A stretch of 49,566 bases of DNA from Candidatus Angelobacter sp. (lineage in GTDB: Bacteria; Acidobacteriota; Terriglobia; Terriglobales; Acidobacteriaceae). Location of the stretch: positions 1-49,566 of the forward strand of contig JAOAPH010000113.1 of NCBI GenBank assembly GCA_025462835.1, in the 5' to 3' direction. A program made the translations under genes and the position numbers. Below, piece after piece: positions 8,813 through 17,037 of this stretch; the stretch's first letter is position 1; each line of letters begins with the position of its first letter. The notes under the pieces were generated by a model. It worked only from the letters and a program-made list of their open reading frames with translations. It had not been told where the DNA came from and ran no database searches.

Positions 8813-9331
8813 TTAATTCCGCTGTAGAAATTTCAGCCGCTTCTGATGATGGTGCGGGTCCGCAACGTCGTCGTATTTTAAGCAACTAATGGAGCCATCT
8901 ACTTCCAACACCGCGAGCGAAACATCCGAAACCTTTTCTATGCCATGTTCCCGCAGCGCGCGGTTAATCTCGTCCATGCTGACGTGCTCTTTGGCAGTAT
9001 GCGCGGGAATGACTTCGCCGTTGTGGATCAGCAGCGTTGGGGAGCCTTGTACGAACTTGCGGAAGCGCCGGTTCCCTCCGGAAACTTCTGCTACAAGATA
9101 GTTCAGTAACAACAGAGTAAGCGCGGCAACCACCCCGCCATTCAGCGAATTATCCGGGCCGGTCATCGCATTCTGCACGGAGTTGCTGAGCAGGAGCAGC
9201 AGCGCCAAGTCGAACGGCGTCATCTGGCCCACTTCCCGCTTTCCGCTCAGGCGTATGCCCACAATCACAACCAGATATACGACTGCTGTGCGTAGCGCAA
9301 TCTCCAGCAGCGTGAGCCAGTTGGTGAACAT
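8813..9331 (-). CDS. DUF421/YetF family membrane protein
   Basis: 172 residues. Three membrane helices in the first 85 residues include IRLSGKREVGQMTPFDLALLLLLSNSVQNAMTG compressed around the family motif GKREVGQMTPFD. A soluble domain of about 85 residues follows (LLIHNGEVIPAHTAKEHVSMDEINRALRE in part, then VDGSISCLK). This is the standard DUF421 layout of Bacillus YetF-like proteins, whose molecular role is not well defined. The coiled-coil gene upstream ends three bases before this start, so the two form an operon. Confidence 0.88.
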   Translation of the reverse strand: MFTNWLTLLEIALRTAVVYLVVIVGIRLSGKREVGQMTPFDLALLLLLSNSVQNAMTGPDNSLNGGVVAALTLLLLNYLVAEVSGGNRRFRKFVQGSPTLLIHNGEVIPAHTAKEHVSMDEINRALREHGIEKVSDVSLAVLEVDGSISCLKYDDVADPHHHQKRLKFLQRN

Positions 9332-9334
9332 CGG

Positions 9335-10156
9335 CTAGCGAGCTACTGCCGCAGGAGCCGTCTTCGGCGTGGAGATGTAGCCGGTCACCTTGTCTTTATC
9401 GATGTTAAAGACCACCAGTTCATACAACATCTTGTCGCGTCCGGTATAGAACTGGAGCGGCTCATTCATGTTGCGGTCTTTCTTCTCGATGGAGCGATCA
9501 TCCGCGAAAACGTTGAGTGTGAATTTGCCTTTCTTCTTGTCAGTCTTCTTGAGAAGGAGGCTGACGGTGGAGACAGGGGTCGGATTCTTTTGCTTGGTCA
9601 GCGTGAACTCGAAGTAGTTGCGGTCGCCCTTGTGCTTGAGGACCTCAAGATCTTCACGGGTAGTGGCGATCAGGCCGCTCTGCTGTCCCAAGTCTCCGAT
9701 GGTGCGTTCTAGTTTTGCTCTTGTGGCATCGAGGTCGGTGCGGGTGCTGGCGATATCAGTCTTGGTGCCAGCCACTTCTGTTTTAACGCCGGCAACGTCG
9801 CCAGTGACGGCACCGAGGGCCTGCTGCTGCTTCTGCTGTTCTTCGGTAAAGCGGGACTCGGAAGCCTTCTGCTGACGCTGCAATTGCGCCGTGCGGGCGG
9901 CAATCTGCTTTTGCGTCAGCCCTACTTTTTCACTCAAGTCCTGACTGCTAGCCTGAATCTCAGATTGCGTGGCAGCAATCTTTTTGCCGAGCTTCTCCTC
10001 AGAGGCGGTCTGTTTAGCCTCAAGCAAGTTAATGCGGTCATTGAGCTGATAGGAGAAATACAGGGAGAAGAGGACGTAAACGCCAAATACCCCGAGAACG
10101 ATATTGCGTACGAGATTGCTGTTGCTGTTGTCAGCAGGTGGTTGTGCTTCAAGCAT
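9335..10156 (-). CDS. Membrane-anchored coiled-coil protein, unknown function
   Basis: 273 residues. A short cytoplasmic start and one membrane helix (residues about 17-36, NIVLGVFGVYVLFSLYFS) precede a long Gln/Ala/Lys/Thr-rich coiled coil (about 40-175, with repeated TxTDIAxTRxDL-type heptads). A compact basic C-terminal domain of about 90 residues follows (NYFEFTLTKQ, VSLLLKKTDK, LQFYTGRDKMLYELVVFNI). I do not recognise the family. The coil resembles spacer regions of envelope-spanning scaffolds. It is the first gene of a two-gene unit with DUF421. Confidence 0.75.
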   Translation of the reverse strand: MLEAQPPADNSNSNLVRNIVLGVFGVYVLFSLYFSYQLNDRINLLEAKQTASEEKLGKKIAATQSEIQASSQDLSEKVGLTQKQIAARTAQLQRQQKASESRFTEEQQKQQQALGAVTGDVAGVKTEVAGTKTDIASTRTDLDATRAKLERTIGDLGQQSGLIATTREDLEVLKHKGDRNYFEFTLTKQKNPTPVSTVSLLLKKTDKKKGKFTLNVFADDRSIEKKDRNMNEPLQFYTGRDKMLYELVVFNIDKDKVTGYISTPKTAPAAVAR

Positions 10157-10696
10157 TGAAGTGTGCCTTTAGTTGTAAGTGAGGAACTCTCAATTGTTTA
10201 GCATAGCAGCGGGGGGTGTCAAATGCAGAAGCGGCAAAGCCACTGATTCGACGTGAGTCTCATATCTGAACACACAAAGCGTACAAAGGTTTCGCAAAGC
10301 GCACGCGCGATTGACGCGAGCCTCAAACCTGAGCACACAAAGGACACAAAGGTTTCACAAAGGGCACGACGCATTGAGGGTAGTAGTGGTCCTTGCATGC
10401 AGATAGGACACACCCGGTCTGGAGGTTGAATGCGCATTGCATACGTTAAATCTTTGCAAAAGGATCCTAAGGTGTGCAGCTCGGCAATGAAATTGCAACG
10501 GAAAGTGCAGCTGCTTCGGACAAGTTTTGGATATACGCTTCAGGTATTCTTCTTAAGTGATAGTCCAATCTCTATTTAGCTGACGTAAGCTGCTTTATTT
10601 AGGATTTGGAAGAAACCTTTTTAGGTGTGAACTGGAATTCTCCCCATGAGTATTTTTTTCCACATAACCGGAACTGCCAATCGCAGGGGAACGGCA
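10157..10696. other. Long intergenic stretch between the coiled-coil gene and the LPEGG protein
   Basis: No convincing gene. It contains two diverged direct copies of a 34-base sequence at 10271-10304 and 10334-10367 (cacacaaag...acaaaggtttc...caaag...gcac; offset 63 bases, five mismatches). The right part is A/T-rich and probably holds the promoter for the LPEGG protein and sortase genes, but I see no clear -35/-10 pair. Confidence 0.6.
10271..10367. repeat. Pair of diverged 34-base direct repeats (ACAAAGG type)
   Basis: Copy 1 at 10271-10304 and copy 2 at 10334-10367 share 29 of 34 bases and are themselves built from shorter ACAAAGG-like units. A related run, aaggacgcggaggacgcagg, occurs at 18231-18250. 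The structure suggests an intergenic repeat family rather than coding sequence. Confidence 0.65.
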
Positions 10697-10954
10697 ATGG
10701 CAAAACGCTTTCATAAATTCGCATTCTTTCATAAGTTCGCATTATTGACGGTGCTCGTGACGGCATCGGTGCCAGGTTGGGGGACTTCCCAACAATCAAA
10801 GCAGTCCAAACCGCAGAACCAGGCGGACTCCCGCCCGGCTCGCCAGCTTCCTGAAGGGGGGAGCGAACTGCCCCTGCTGTCTGTCATCGGTATGGGAATT
10901 CTCTCTGGCGGAGTGCTTTCGGCAATGAAGACTCGGCCCGCGAGGAGCCGTTAG
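10697..10954 (+). CDS. Small secreted protein with LPEGG sortase sorting signal
   Basis: An 85-residue protein. It has a basic start (MAKRFHKFAFFHKF), a signal-peptide core (ALLTVLVTASVPGWG), a short polar Gln/Ser/Lys-rich middle, and then a classic sorting signal: LPEGGS (about residues 51-56), a hydrophobic segment (LPLLSVIGMGILSGGVLSAM) and a basic end (KTRPARSR). The start at 10697 has AGGGGA eight bases upstream; an in-frame ATG at 10646 lacks this. The sortase gene starts 72 bases downstream on the same strand, so I infer this is its dedicated substrate. After processing, only about 25 residues would remain, which is unusually small. Confidence 0.72.
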   Translation: MAKRFHKFAFFHKFALLTVLVTASVPGWGTSQQSKQSKPQNQADSRPARQLPEGGSELPLLSVIGMGILSGGVLSAMKTRPARSR

Positions 10955-11026
10955 TACCTTCTTCACAGCTTCTTCTTGAGGCGGGACATATCGGTTGCGG
11001 TACAAAGGATTCCAGCATCTTAAGTT

Positions 11027-11713
11027 ATGCCGGAGAATCCTGCCCTCATGAATTCAGCTTCAACACAGCCTCGAACGGACTACACCACCCCTTCATCTCC
11101 ATCCAAGTCCGGCGGCTGGAGACGCTATCTCTCCTCTGTACTCATCATTGTAGGCACATTGATCCTGAGCTACGTAGCCTCACAGTATTACGGAATGTAC
11201 CGGGAGCAAAAGGAGCTGGAGCAGGAGTGGGCCAAACAGCAAAACGTGCAACCGCACAAACCCGGCAATGCGCCCGTCAGAGAAGAGGGCTTGATCCGCG
11301 TTTCCATTCCCAAGATCAATCTGGACGCCATCGTTCTTGATGGAACGGGGCGCAAACAACTGAAGAACGGCCCCGGGCGGGTGATTGGGACAGCGCTGCC
11401 CGGAGAACCCGGAAATGCCGTGATCACTGCGCATCGCGATACGTTTTTTCGTCATATCTACGAACTGAACAAGGGCGATAGCATCATGGTGCAACGCAAT
11501 GGAGAAACGTTGCGCTTTGAAGTGACGGGAAAGAAGATCGTTGAACCTGACGACCTTTCCGTGCTGAAACAATCTGACGATTCGCGTTTAACACTCATCA
11601 CTTGCTATCCCATCTACTACATTGGTCCCGCGCCGCAAAGGCTGGTTGTCTTCTCAAAGCTCGCTGAAGACAAGAAGGCGGCGGCGAGTGGCGCGAGCGA
11701 GGCAGTGCGGTGA
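11027..11713 (+). CDS. Class D sortase
   Basis: A 228-residue transpeptidase with an N-terminal membrane anchor (about residues 34-52). The catalytic triad is H136 in VITAHRDTFF, C193 in LTLITCYP and R205 in PQRLVVFS. The TLITCYP signature and overall length fit class D. Sortases cut between the fourth and fifth residue of an LPxTG-like motif and attach the protein to a wall or other amine acceptor. Sortases in diderm bacteria are uncommon, and their acceptor is generally unknown. The probable substrate (LPEGG) is encoded just upstream. Confidence 0.93.
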   Translation: MPENPALMNSASTQPRTDYTTPSSPSKSGGWRRYLSSVLIIVGTLILSYVASQYYGMYREQKELEQEWAKQQNVQPHKPGNAPVREEGLIRVSIPKINLDAIVLDGTGRKQLKNGPGRVIGTALPGEPGNAVITAHRDTFFRHIYELNKGDSIMVQRNGETLRFEVTGKKIVEPDDLSVLKQSDDSRLTLITCYPIYYIGPAPQRLVVFSKLAEDKKAAASGASEAVR

Positions 11714-12012
11714 TTCACGGCTGATCAGGTCAATGATCGTACCTCAGGGGCTAAAGCCCGGTTGCAGTAACGCCATGCGGCACGGCTAAAGCCGTGCCCT
11801 GTCAAACCTAGTCGTCCTCTCGCGCGGTCTCGGGTTGGGCACGACTAAAGTTGGGCACGACTAAAGCCGTGCCCTGTCAAAGCCGTATCGGCCTGCCGCG
11901 ATCCTTGAGCTAAAGCCCGCTATTCCGCCGAGTCCCAGTTCTCTTGATGTCGGGCCCGACTAAAGTCGTACCCTGTCAAAGTAAGAACATCTTTATCTTT
12001 TACAATCATTGA
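11714..12012. repeat. Cluster of GGCTAAAGCC palindromic elements
   Basis: At least five related units share the core CTAAAG: GGGCTAAAGCCC at 11748-11759; GGCACGGCTAAAGCCGTGCC at 11779-11798, a perfect 8-bp stem with TAAA loop; a doubled copy at 11837-11874 (GGGCACGACTAAAG twice, then CCGTGCCC); gagctaaagcccgc near 11907; and cgggcccgactaaagtcgtaccc near 11951. CCCTGTCAAA follows three of them. The same composite occurs again at 18298-18354. This is a REP-like intergenic family; no gene is present. Confidence 0.85.
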
Positions 12013-13110
12013 GTGCGATCGAAAACGTGGGACGCGATCATCATTGGCGGCGGGATCATTGGTGTCTCCCTGGCACTAGAGTTGCGCCATCACGGCGCAC
12101 AGGTGTTAGTTGTCGAGCGCGGTGAGCCCGGGCGTGAGGCCTCTCATGCGGGGGCGGGAATGCTTGCGGCCCTCGATCCGGAGACGCCGGCGGCGCTACG
12201 CGAGATGGCACGCGTGAGCGCAGCAAAGTATCCAGAGTTCATCGCGGAGTTGAAAGCGGAATCGGGAATGAGGATCGATTTCCGTCGGAATGGAACGATC
12301 TATCTGGCATCTGCTGAAATTCCCTGCGAAGGGACTGAGTTATCTGCAGCGGAGGTGAAGTCCCTGGAGCCGGGATTGGAGTGCTCGGGGTACGTTGCAT
12401 ACTTACTTGCGGAAGACAGTGTGGATCCGCGCGAGCTCATGGCTGCGGCGCTCGAGGCTGCGAAGCGACGCGGAGTGGAGATCGCGAGGGGATCACCGGT
12501 AACGCAATTGACGATTGAGGCCGACCGCGTGACAGGAGTAAGAACCACGAAGACGGGATTCGCATCGCCGGTAGTGGTCAACTGTTGCGGTGCGTGGGCG
12601 GGCGAAGTAGCACCGATCACGATTCCAACACGTCCCGTGAAGGGGCAGCTCTTGTCAGTGGTATTCCCGCAGCGCCCGCAACATGGAAGATCACTGGAGC
12701 ACGTGGTTCGTGGAGAATCTGTTTATCTCGTACCGCGCAGCGATGGGCGAATCCTTATCGGCGCAACAGTGGAAGAGGCCGGATTCGACAAGCGCGTTGA
12801 CACCGACGTCATCCAGCAATTGCAGCAAGCAGCGGCCATTCTTGTTCCGGAGATCGGCGAAGCACGCATTCATGATGCGTGGGCGGGCTTGCGCCCCGGG
12901 AGTCCGGATGGACTGCCGATCATGGGCAAGACTTCCGTCGGCGAATATTTCGCGGCCGCGGGACATTACCGCAACGGAATTTTGCTGGCGCCGGCGACGG
13001 CGATGGTGATGTCCCGCATCATCAGAGGCGCAGATCCGGAGATTGATGTTTCAGCATTTTCGCCCAGTCGATTTCCTTGTGACGAACATGTGGCCTTTCG
13101 GTCCGCATAA
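12013..13110 (+). CDS. thiO: Glycine oxidase ThiO-like FAD-dependent oxidoreductase
   Basis: 365 residues of the DAO fold: FAD-binding IIIGGGIIGVSLALELRHHG at the N-terminus, VVERGEPGREASHAGAGML for the adenosine end and the active-site entrance, RPVKGQLLSV in the substrate domain, and IHDAWAGLRPGSPDGLPIMG with GHYRNGILLAPATA at the C-terminus. These fit ThiO, which oxidises glycine to iminoglycine for the thiazole ring of thiamine. No thiS, thiG or other thi gene is adjacent, so a general glycine or D-amino-acid oxidase is possible. The GTG start at 12013 has no ribosome binding site. A TACAAT hexamer ends seven bases before it, so the mRNA may be leaderless. Confidence 0.85.
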   Translation: MRSKTWDAIIIGGGIIGVSLALELRHHGAQVLVVERGEPGREASHAGAGMLAALDPETPAALREMARVSAAKYPEFIAELKAESGMRIDFRRNGTIYLASAEIPCEGTELSAAEVKSLEPGLECSGYVAYLLAEDSVDPRELMAAALEAAKRRGVEIARGSPVTQLTIEADRVTGVRTTKTGFASPVVVNCCGAWAGEVAPITIPTRPVKGQLLSVVFPQRPQHGRSLEHVVRGESVYLVPRSDGRILIGATVEEAGFDKRVDTDVIQQLQQAAAILVPEIGEARIHDAWAGLRPGSPDGLPIMGKTSVGEYFAAAGHYRNGILLAPATAMVMSRIIRGADPEIDVSAFSPSRFPCDEHVAFRSA

Positions 13111-13216
13111 ATAATTTCTTCGACGTGCACAGTTCGGTAGCGGCGGCCAAAGCACTCCGACGCAGATGTATACTGGAAAGTTCAGCCACTCTCTCCCAGG
13201 AGCACATACGCCAGAC

Positions 13217-14596
13217 ATGTCATCGGCCGCGGTCACGTTTGCACAGGATAAGAGCAACCAGCAACGCTTCCTCAACGAGCTGAAAGAACTGCTACGCATT
13301 CCCAGCGTCAGCACGTTGCCCGAACATAAAGACGATCTTCTTCGCGCTGCACAGTTTCTGGCCGACGAACTGAAGCGCATCGGCATGGAGAACGTTGAGA
13401 TCATTTCCACCGGAGGGCATCCGCTGGTCTATTGCGATTGGCTGAAAGCGCCAGGCAAGCCGACAGTGTTGAGCTACGGGCACTATGACGTGCAGCCTCC
13501 TGATCCACTGGACGAGTGGAAAACTCCGCCTTTCGAGCCAACAGAACGCAACGGCAACATCTATGCCCGGGGTGCGGTGGACGACAAGGGTCAGATGTAC
13601 ATGCACGTGAAGGCGCTGGAAGCATTGTTGGCCGCGGGTAAGGGCACACTTCCGCTGAACGTCCGCGTACTGCTGGAAGGTGAAGAGGAAGTGGGTGGAG
13701 AATCGATCGCAAAGTTCGTCGCCAACAACCCTGCGCGTCTCAAGGCAGATTTCGCGCTGGTCTCAGACACCGAAATGTTTGCGCCGGACCTTCCTACACT
13801 GAACGTTGGGCTGCGCGGATTGATCTACACGGAGATTGAAGCCACGGGGGCGAAGATCGATCTGCACTCCGGCATGTATGGCGGCGCGGCACCAAATCCA
13901 TTCTTTGCGCTGGCGCAGATCATCTCCAAACTGAAAGACGAGAATGGAAAGATACTCATTCCTCATTTCTACGATCGCGTTCAACGTCCGAGCGAACAGG
14001 AATTGCAAGCGTGGAAGTCTCTGCCGTTCAATGAAGAACATTATCGCGAGCATGAAGTTGGATCGAAAGAACTGACGGGAGAGCCCGGATTTTCAGTGCA
14101 GGAACGGACGTGGTCGCGTCCGACGCTGGAGGTTCACGGCATGCCTGGTGGATTCATAGGCGCTGGGGCGAAGACGGTGATCCCGGCGAAGGCAACGGCG
14201 AAAATCTCGATGCGCATTGTGCCGAATATGAACTCAGAGGAAGTCTTCAAGCTTTACAGCGATTTCGTCATGAGTCTTGCGCCCAAGGGGATATCGATCA
14301 AGGTGAAGTTGCTGAGTATGGGAGAACCCATGATCATACGGACTGACAATCGATTCGTTAAGGCCGCAACTGAAGCGATGAAGGAGGTCTTCGGCAAAGA
14401 TACCGTTTTCATCCGCTCGGGTGGGTCCATCCCGATAGTTGCGGAATTCGAAAAGCACTTGAAGATTCCAAGCGTAATGATGGGTTTTGGATTGCCGGAC
14501 GATAATCTTCATGCGCCGAACGAAAAGTTTCACATCGCGAATTTTTATCGCGGGATCGAATCGATCATAAGATTTTTGCAGAAGGTCGGAGCGTAG
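13217..14596 (+). CDS. M20 family metallopeptidase (dipeptidase)
   Basis: About 459 residues. The zinc-site motifs of the M20/ArgE/DapE clan are present in order: SYGHYDVQPPDPLDEW (His and the general pattern GHxDVQP), YARGAVDDKGQ (bridging Asp), EGEEEVGGES (catalytic Glu and ligand), SDTEMFA (Asp), and a late His in LHAPNEKF. Between them lies the lid/dimerisation domain (GMPGGFIGAGAKTVIPAKA). The DVQPP and DEWKTPPFEP context is that of cytosolic nonspecific dipeptidases. I chose 13217 (MSSAAVTFAQ) over an upstream ATG at 13166, which has no ribosome binding site; an AGGAG lies 14 bases before 13217. It follows thiO at about 100 bases. Confidence 0.88.
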   Translation: MSSAAVTFAQDKSNQQRFLNELKELLRIPSVSTLPEHKDDLLRAAQFLADELKRIGMENVEIISTGGHPLVYCDWLKAPGKPTVLSYGHYDVQPPDPLDEWKTPPFEPTERNGNIYARGAVDDKGQMYMHVKALEALLAAGKGTLPLNVRVLLEGEEEVGGESIAKFVANNPARLKADFALVSDTEMFAPDLPTLNVGLRGLIYTEIEATGAKIDLHSGMYGGAAPNPFFALAQIISKLKDENGKILIPHFYDRVQRPSEQELQAWKSLPFNEEHYREHEVGSKELTGEPGFSVQERTWSRPTLEVHGMPGGFIGAGAKTVIPAKATAKISMRIVPNMNSEEVFKLYSDFVMSLAPKGISIKVKLLSMGEPMIIRTDNRFVKAATEAMKEVFGKDTVFIRSGGSIPIVAEFEKHLKIPSVMMGFGLPDDNLHAPNEKFHIANFYRGIESIIRFLQKVGA

Positions 14597-14751
14597 CGAA
14601 GAGACATAGGAACCCGCAAGACGGCTCAACAACGCTAAATGCTGCTTTCCTGGCGACACGAGCGTGTGAGTCCGATCAGATTCTTCGACTCGCGCGACGC
14701 GCTCGCTCAGGATTTCGCCTGCGGGCTCAGACGCCCGCAAAACGGCTCAAA

Positions 14752-14780
14752 TTGAAAAATTGAGATTCGGGTGCTAACAT
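14752..14780 (+). promoter_or_regulatory. Putative sigma70 promoter of the YtxH/YtxG-like unit
   Basis: TTGAAA (14752-14757), a 17-base spacer and TAACAT (14775-14780). The transcript would start near 14787 and carry a strong hairpin at 14804-14828 (CCCC-a-CCAAGC/GCTTGG-c-GGGG around TGC) just before the GGAGGA at 14837-14842. Confidence 0.55.
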
Positions 14781-14846
14781 CCCCACTTTGGTAGTTACAC
14801 ACACCCCACCAAGCTGCGCTTGGCGGGGACCCCGCAGGAGGAAGCT

Positions 14847-15143
14847 ATGTCAGATGATCGCAACAATAATATCGGGTGGTTCCTGGCTGGTCTTGGCCTG
14901 GGTGCCGTGGTGGGAATTCTTTACGCGCCGAAGTCTGGACGCGAGACCCGCGAGTCCCTCCTGCAAACCGCGGAAGAGGGTCGTGAGTATGTGACGACGC
15001 GCGGCCGTGAAGCCCGGGAGCAGGTGAGAGAGATCGTCGATCGCGGCAAGGAGACGGTCGGCAAACAACGGGAAAACATCAACTCCGCGATTGAAGCGGG
15101 ACGACAAGCGTATCGCGAGGCGACCAGCGATAAGAAGTCATAA
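14847..15143 (+). CDS. YtxH domain protein
   Basis: 98 residues. The N-terminal membrane segment is GWFLAGLGLGAVVGILYAPKSGRETR, where the LYAPKSGRETR ending is the YtxH signature. An amphipathic charged helix follows. YtxH-like proteins are small membrane proteins often linked to general stress; the molecular role is unknown. The start at 14847 has GGAGGA five bases upstream, which decides against the in-frame TTG at 14820. A 12-base-paired hairpin lies in the leader and could affect translation. Confidence 0.85.
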   Translation: MSDDRNNNIGWFLAGLGLGAVVGILYAPKSGRETRESLLQTAEEGREYVTTRGREAREQVREIVDRGKETVGKQRENINSAIEAGRQAYREATSDKKS

Positions 15144-15229
15144 ACAACGCATTGAGGCAGCGCGGGGATGGTCCCCGCATCTGTCTGGTGCAAGAATCGG
15201 CTGAGAAGCGATAGGCCATTTAATCCAAT

Positions 15230-15745
15230 ATGAACGAGACTCTGCTCACCACATTCGTGATTGCGACATGTCTGGCTGTGATCATTCAAGCTGGAATCCT
15301 CGTCGCGCTTTTCTTTAACGTAAAGAAGACCAGCGAGAGGATGGAGGCGGTAGCGAAGCGCGTTGAGGTCAGCGTGGTGCCGGTGCTGGAATCCACGAAG
15401 GTGATCCTGGAAGATGCCACGCCGAAACTCAGAGAGATCACCGCGAACCTAGCCGAAACTACGGGAACACTGAGGACGCAGGTGGCGCGCATGGATGCCA
15501 CGTTCAACGATGCGGTGGACCGCACACGCCTGCAAGTGATCCGCGTTGACGAATTGGTCAGCCGCACCATGGACAAGGTGGAAGAGACCACGGAGATGAT
15601 GCAACACACAGTGCTGACACCGATGAAACAGCTCTCGGGAGTTATCCAGGGTTTGTCTGTGGGGATTGGATCGTTTCTGGCTCGGCGTCGAAAAACCTCG
15701 ATGGAATCGGCGGGCGCGCGGGACGATGAGGAAATGTTTATTTGA
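15230..15745 (+). CDS. Membrane-anchored helical protein, DUF948/YtxG-like
   Basis: 171 residues. One N-terminal membrane helix (about 5-30, LLTTFVIATCLAVIIQAGILVALFF) precedes a long amphipathic helical region with regular hydrophobic spacing up to residue 140. A short Arg-rich and acidic tail ends it. The form matches DUF948 proteins such as B. subtilis YtxG, and it is paired here with a YtxH-like gene 86 bases upstream, as in that organism. This supports a common envelope role, but the family function is not established. Confidence 0.7.
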   Translation: MNETLLTTFVIATCLAVIIQAGILVALFFNVKKTSERMEAVAKRVEVSVVPVLESTKVILEDATPKLREITANLAETTGTLRTQVARMDATFNDAVDRTRLQVIRVDELVSRTMDKVEETTEMMQHTVLTPMKQLSGVIQGLSVGIGSFLARRRKTSMESAGARDDEEMFI

Positions 15746-15752
15746 GAAACAG

Positions 15753-15780
15753 CTCTTAGCTTTTAACTCTTAGCTCTTAG
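15753..15780 (+). repeat. Four tandem heptamers, CTCTTAG type
   Basis: CTCTTAG, CTTTTAA, CTCTTAG, CTCTTAG in exact seven-base register directly after the YtxG-like gene. They form the left side of a pair of heptamer arrays that flank the terminator at 15805. Confidence 0.75.
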
Positions 15781-15804
15781 CCAACAGCGATTTTCAAAAC
15801 AGCA

Positions 15805-15830
15805 GGCAGCCCTCTAAGGCTGCCCTTTTA
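15805..15830. terminator. Bidirectional terminator between YtxG-like gene and mnmA
   Basis: GGCAGCC (15805-15811), loop ctctaa, GGCTGCC (15818-15824), then CTTTTA. On the other strand the stem is followed by TGCTGTTTTG. It separates two convergent genes and can serve both. Confidence 0.75.
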
Positions 15831-15850
15831 ATTGAAAGTTGTGTACTGGA

Positions 15851-15885
15851 AGAGCTAAAGGCTAAGAGCTAATAGCTAATAGCCG
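15851..15885 (+). repeat. Five tandem heptamers, AGAGCTA type
   Basis: AGAGCTA, AAGGCTA, AGAGCTA, ATAGCTA, ATAGCCG in seven-base register, ending two bases before the mnmA stop. The unit resembles the reverse complement of the array at 15753-15780, so the two arrays form a loose inverted pair around the terminator. Confidence 0.75.
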
Positions 15886-15887
15886 CC

Positions 15888-17003
15888 CTAGGCTATCCAT
15901 CCGCCGCCGACAACCTCGTCGCCGTCGTAGAAAACCGCGGCTTGTCCGGGGGTGACAGCGCGCTGTGGCTGATCGAATGTGACCAGCACCTCATCAGCAC
16001 CGGACGTTTCTAGTGTTGCGGGTGCGGGCTCATGGCGGTGGCGAATCTTGGCTTCGATGCGCATGGGGGCTTCGAGGCGCTCGATTGCGATCCAATTCAG
16101 GCGCTTCACCCGCATCGTCTTTATATAAAGCTCTTCCCCGCTGCCGACCACAACCTGCCTCTTATCGCCCTTGAGTTCGAGAACGTAGAGGGGCGAACCG
16201 GTGGCGACTCCCAGTCCCTTTCGTTGTCCGACGGTGAAGTTGTGAATGCCGGAGTGTTGGCCAACGACTTCGCCCGATGTCGTGACGAGATCGCCGGAGG
16301 TGTCCGGGAGCTCTTCGCCCTGCTCGTGCAGGTAGGCGTCGATGAATTGCTTGTAGTCACCGCCGGGAACGAAACAGATCTCTTGCGAATCAGGCTTGTC
16401 GGCGAGGATGTTGAGTCCGTGCTGACGCGCACTCTCGCGTACTTCCGGCTTGCGCATTTCGCCGAGTGGAAAACGGGTGCGGCTAAGTTGTTCCTGCGTG
16501 AGACCGAAGAGGAAGTATGTCTGGTCCTTGGAGCGATCGGCAGGGCGCTTCAGAATCCAGCGCTTGCGTGCCTCGTCATAGTGGTTTCGGGCGTAGTGTC
16601 CGGTGGCGATGAGATCGGCACCAATCTGTCTGGCTACAATGAGAAGCTGATCAAACTTCAAGTGATTGTTGCACAAACTGCAAGGGATGGGCGTGCGTCC
16701 GGAGAGATACTCACTCACGAACGGTCGAACGACATCGCGCTCGAAACGGTCCTGATGATTGACGACGTAATAAGGGATATCGAGGGTTTCGGCGACGCGG
16801 CGCGCGTCATAGACGTCGTCGAGCGAGCAGCAGCGGCCCTCGCGGTTCTCAGCCATTCCCGGCTGGTCGGCGAGACGGCGCTGGTTCCAGAGCTGCATGG
16901 TCAGGCCTACGAGCTTGTGTCCCTCGTCGCGCAGCATGGCCGCGACGGTCGAGGAATCGACACCGCCTGACATGGCTACGGCAATGGTCTGGGTTTCTGA
17001 CAT
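15888..17003 (-). CDS. mnmA: tRNA-specific 2-thiouridylase MnmA
   Basis: MnmA thiolates U34 of tRNA-Lys, -Glu and -Gln using ATP and persulfide sulfur. The 371-residue product has the PP-loop SGGVDSS (residues 12-18), a first catalytic Cys in [10 protein letters not shown] (C111) and a second in [11 protein letters not shown] (about residue 210), [18 protein letters not shown] in the central domain and a C-terminal beta barrel. An extra Cys pair sits at EGRCCSLDD (residues 58-59). It lies 18 bases behind the cysteine desulfurase gene in the same direction, so sulfur donor and acceptor are probably co-expressed. The tRNA-Gln gene at 28042 is one of its expected substrate types. Confidence 0.96.
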   Translation of the reverse strand: MSETQTIAVAMSGGVDSSTVAAMLRDEGHKLVGLTMQLWNQRRLADQPGMAENREGRCCSLDDVYDARRVAETLDIPYYVVNHQDRFERDVVRPFVSEYLSGRTPIPCSLCNNHLKFDQLLIVARQIGADLIATGHYARNHYDEARKRWILKRPADRSKDQTYFLFGLTQEQLSRTRFPLGEMRKPEVRESARQHGLNILADKPDSQEICFVPGGDYKQFIDAYLHEQGEELPDTSGDLVTTSGEVVGQHSGIHNFTVGQRKGLGVATGSPLYVLELKGDKRQVVVGSGEELYIKTMRVKRLNWIAIERLEAPMRIEAKIRHRHEPAPATLETSGADEVLVTFDQPQRAVTPGQAAVFYDGDEVVGGGWIA

Positions 17004-17010
17004 GTTGTTG

Positions 17011-17037
17011 TAGGCTGATAGCTAGCTGCTGACAGCG
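17011..17037 (+). repeat. Degenerate heptamer array at the nifS 3' end
   Basis: Starting at G17010, GTAGGCT, GATAGCT, AGCTGCT, GACAGCG follow in seven-base register across the stop codon of the cysteine desulfurase gene and the gap to mnmA. It has the same period and a similar GCT core as the arrays at 15753 and 15851. Confidence 0.5.

Noticed and set aside
10253-10380. Cyclic di-GMP or other riboswitch before the LPEGG protein
   Set aside because: GCAAAG-like strings come from the direct repeats; I could not place the conserved core or helices of a known riboswitch class.
10253-10380. CRISPR array
   Set aside because: Only two diverged copies and no regular spacers; no cas gene is in the window.
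16032-16970. 312-residue open frame on the plus strand opposite mnmA
   Set aside because: Complete overlap with a clear mnmA gene on the other strand; the composition is that of an antisense frame.
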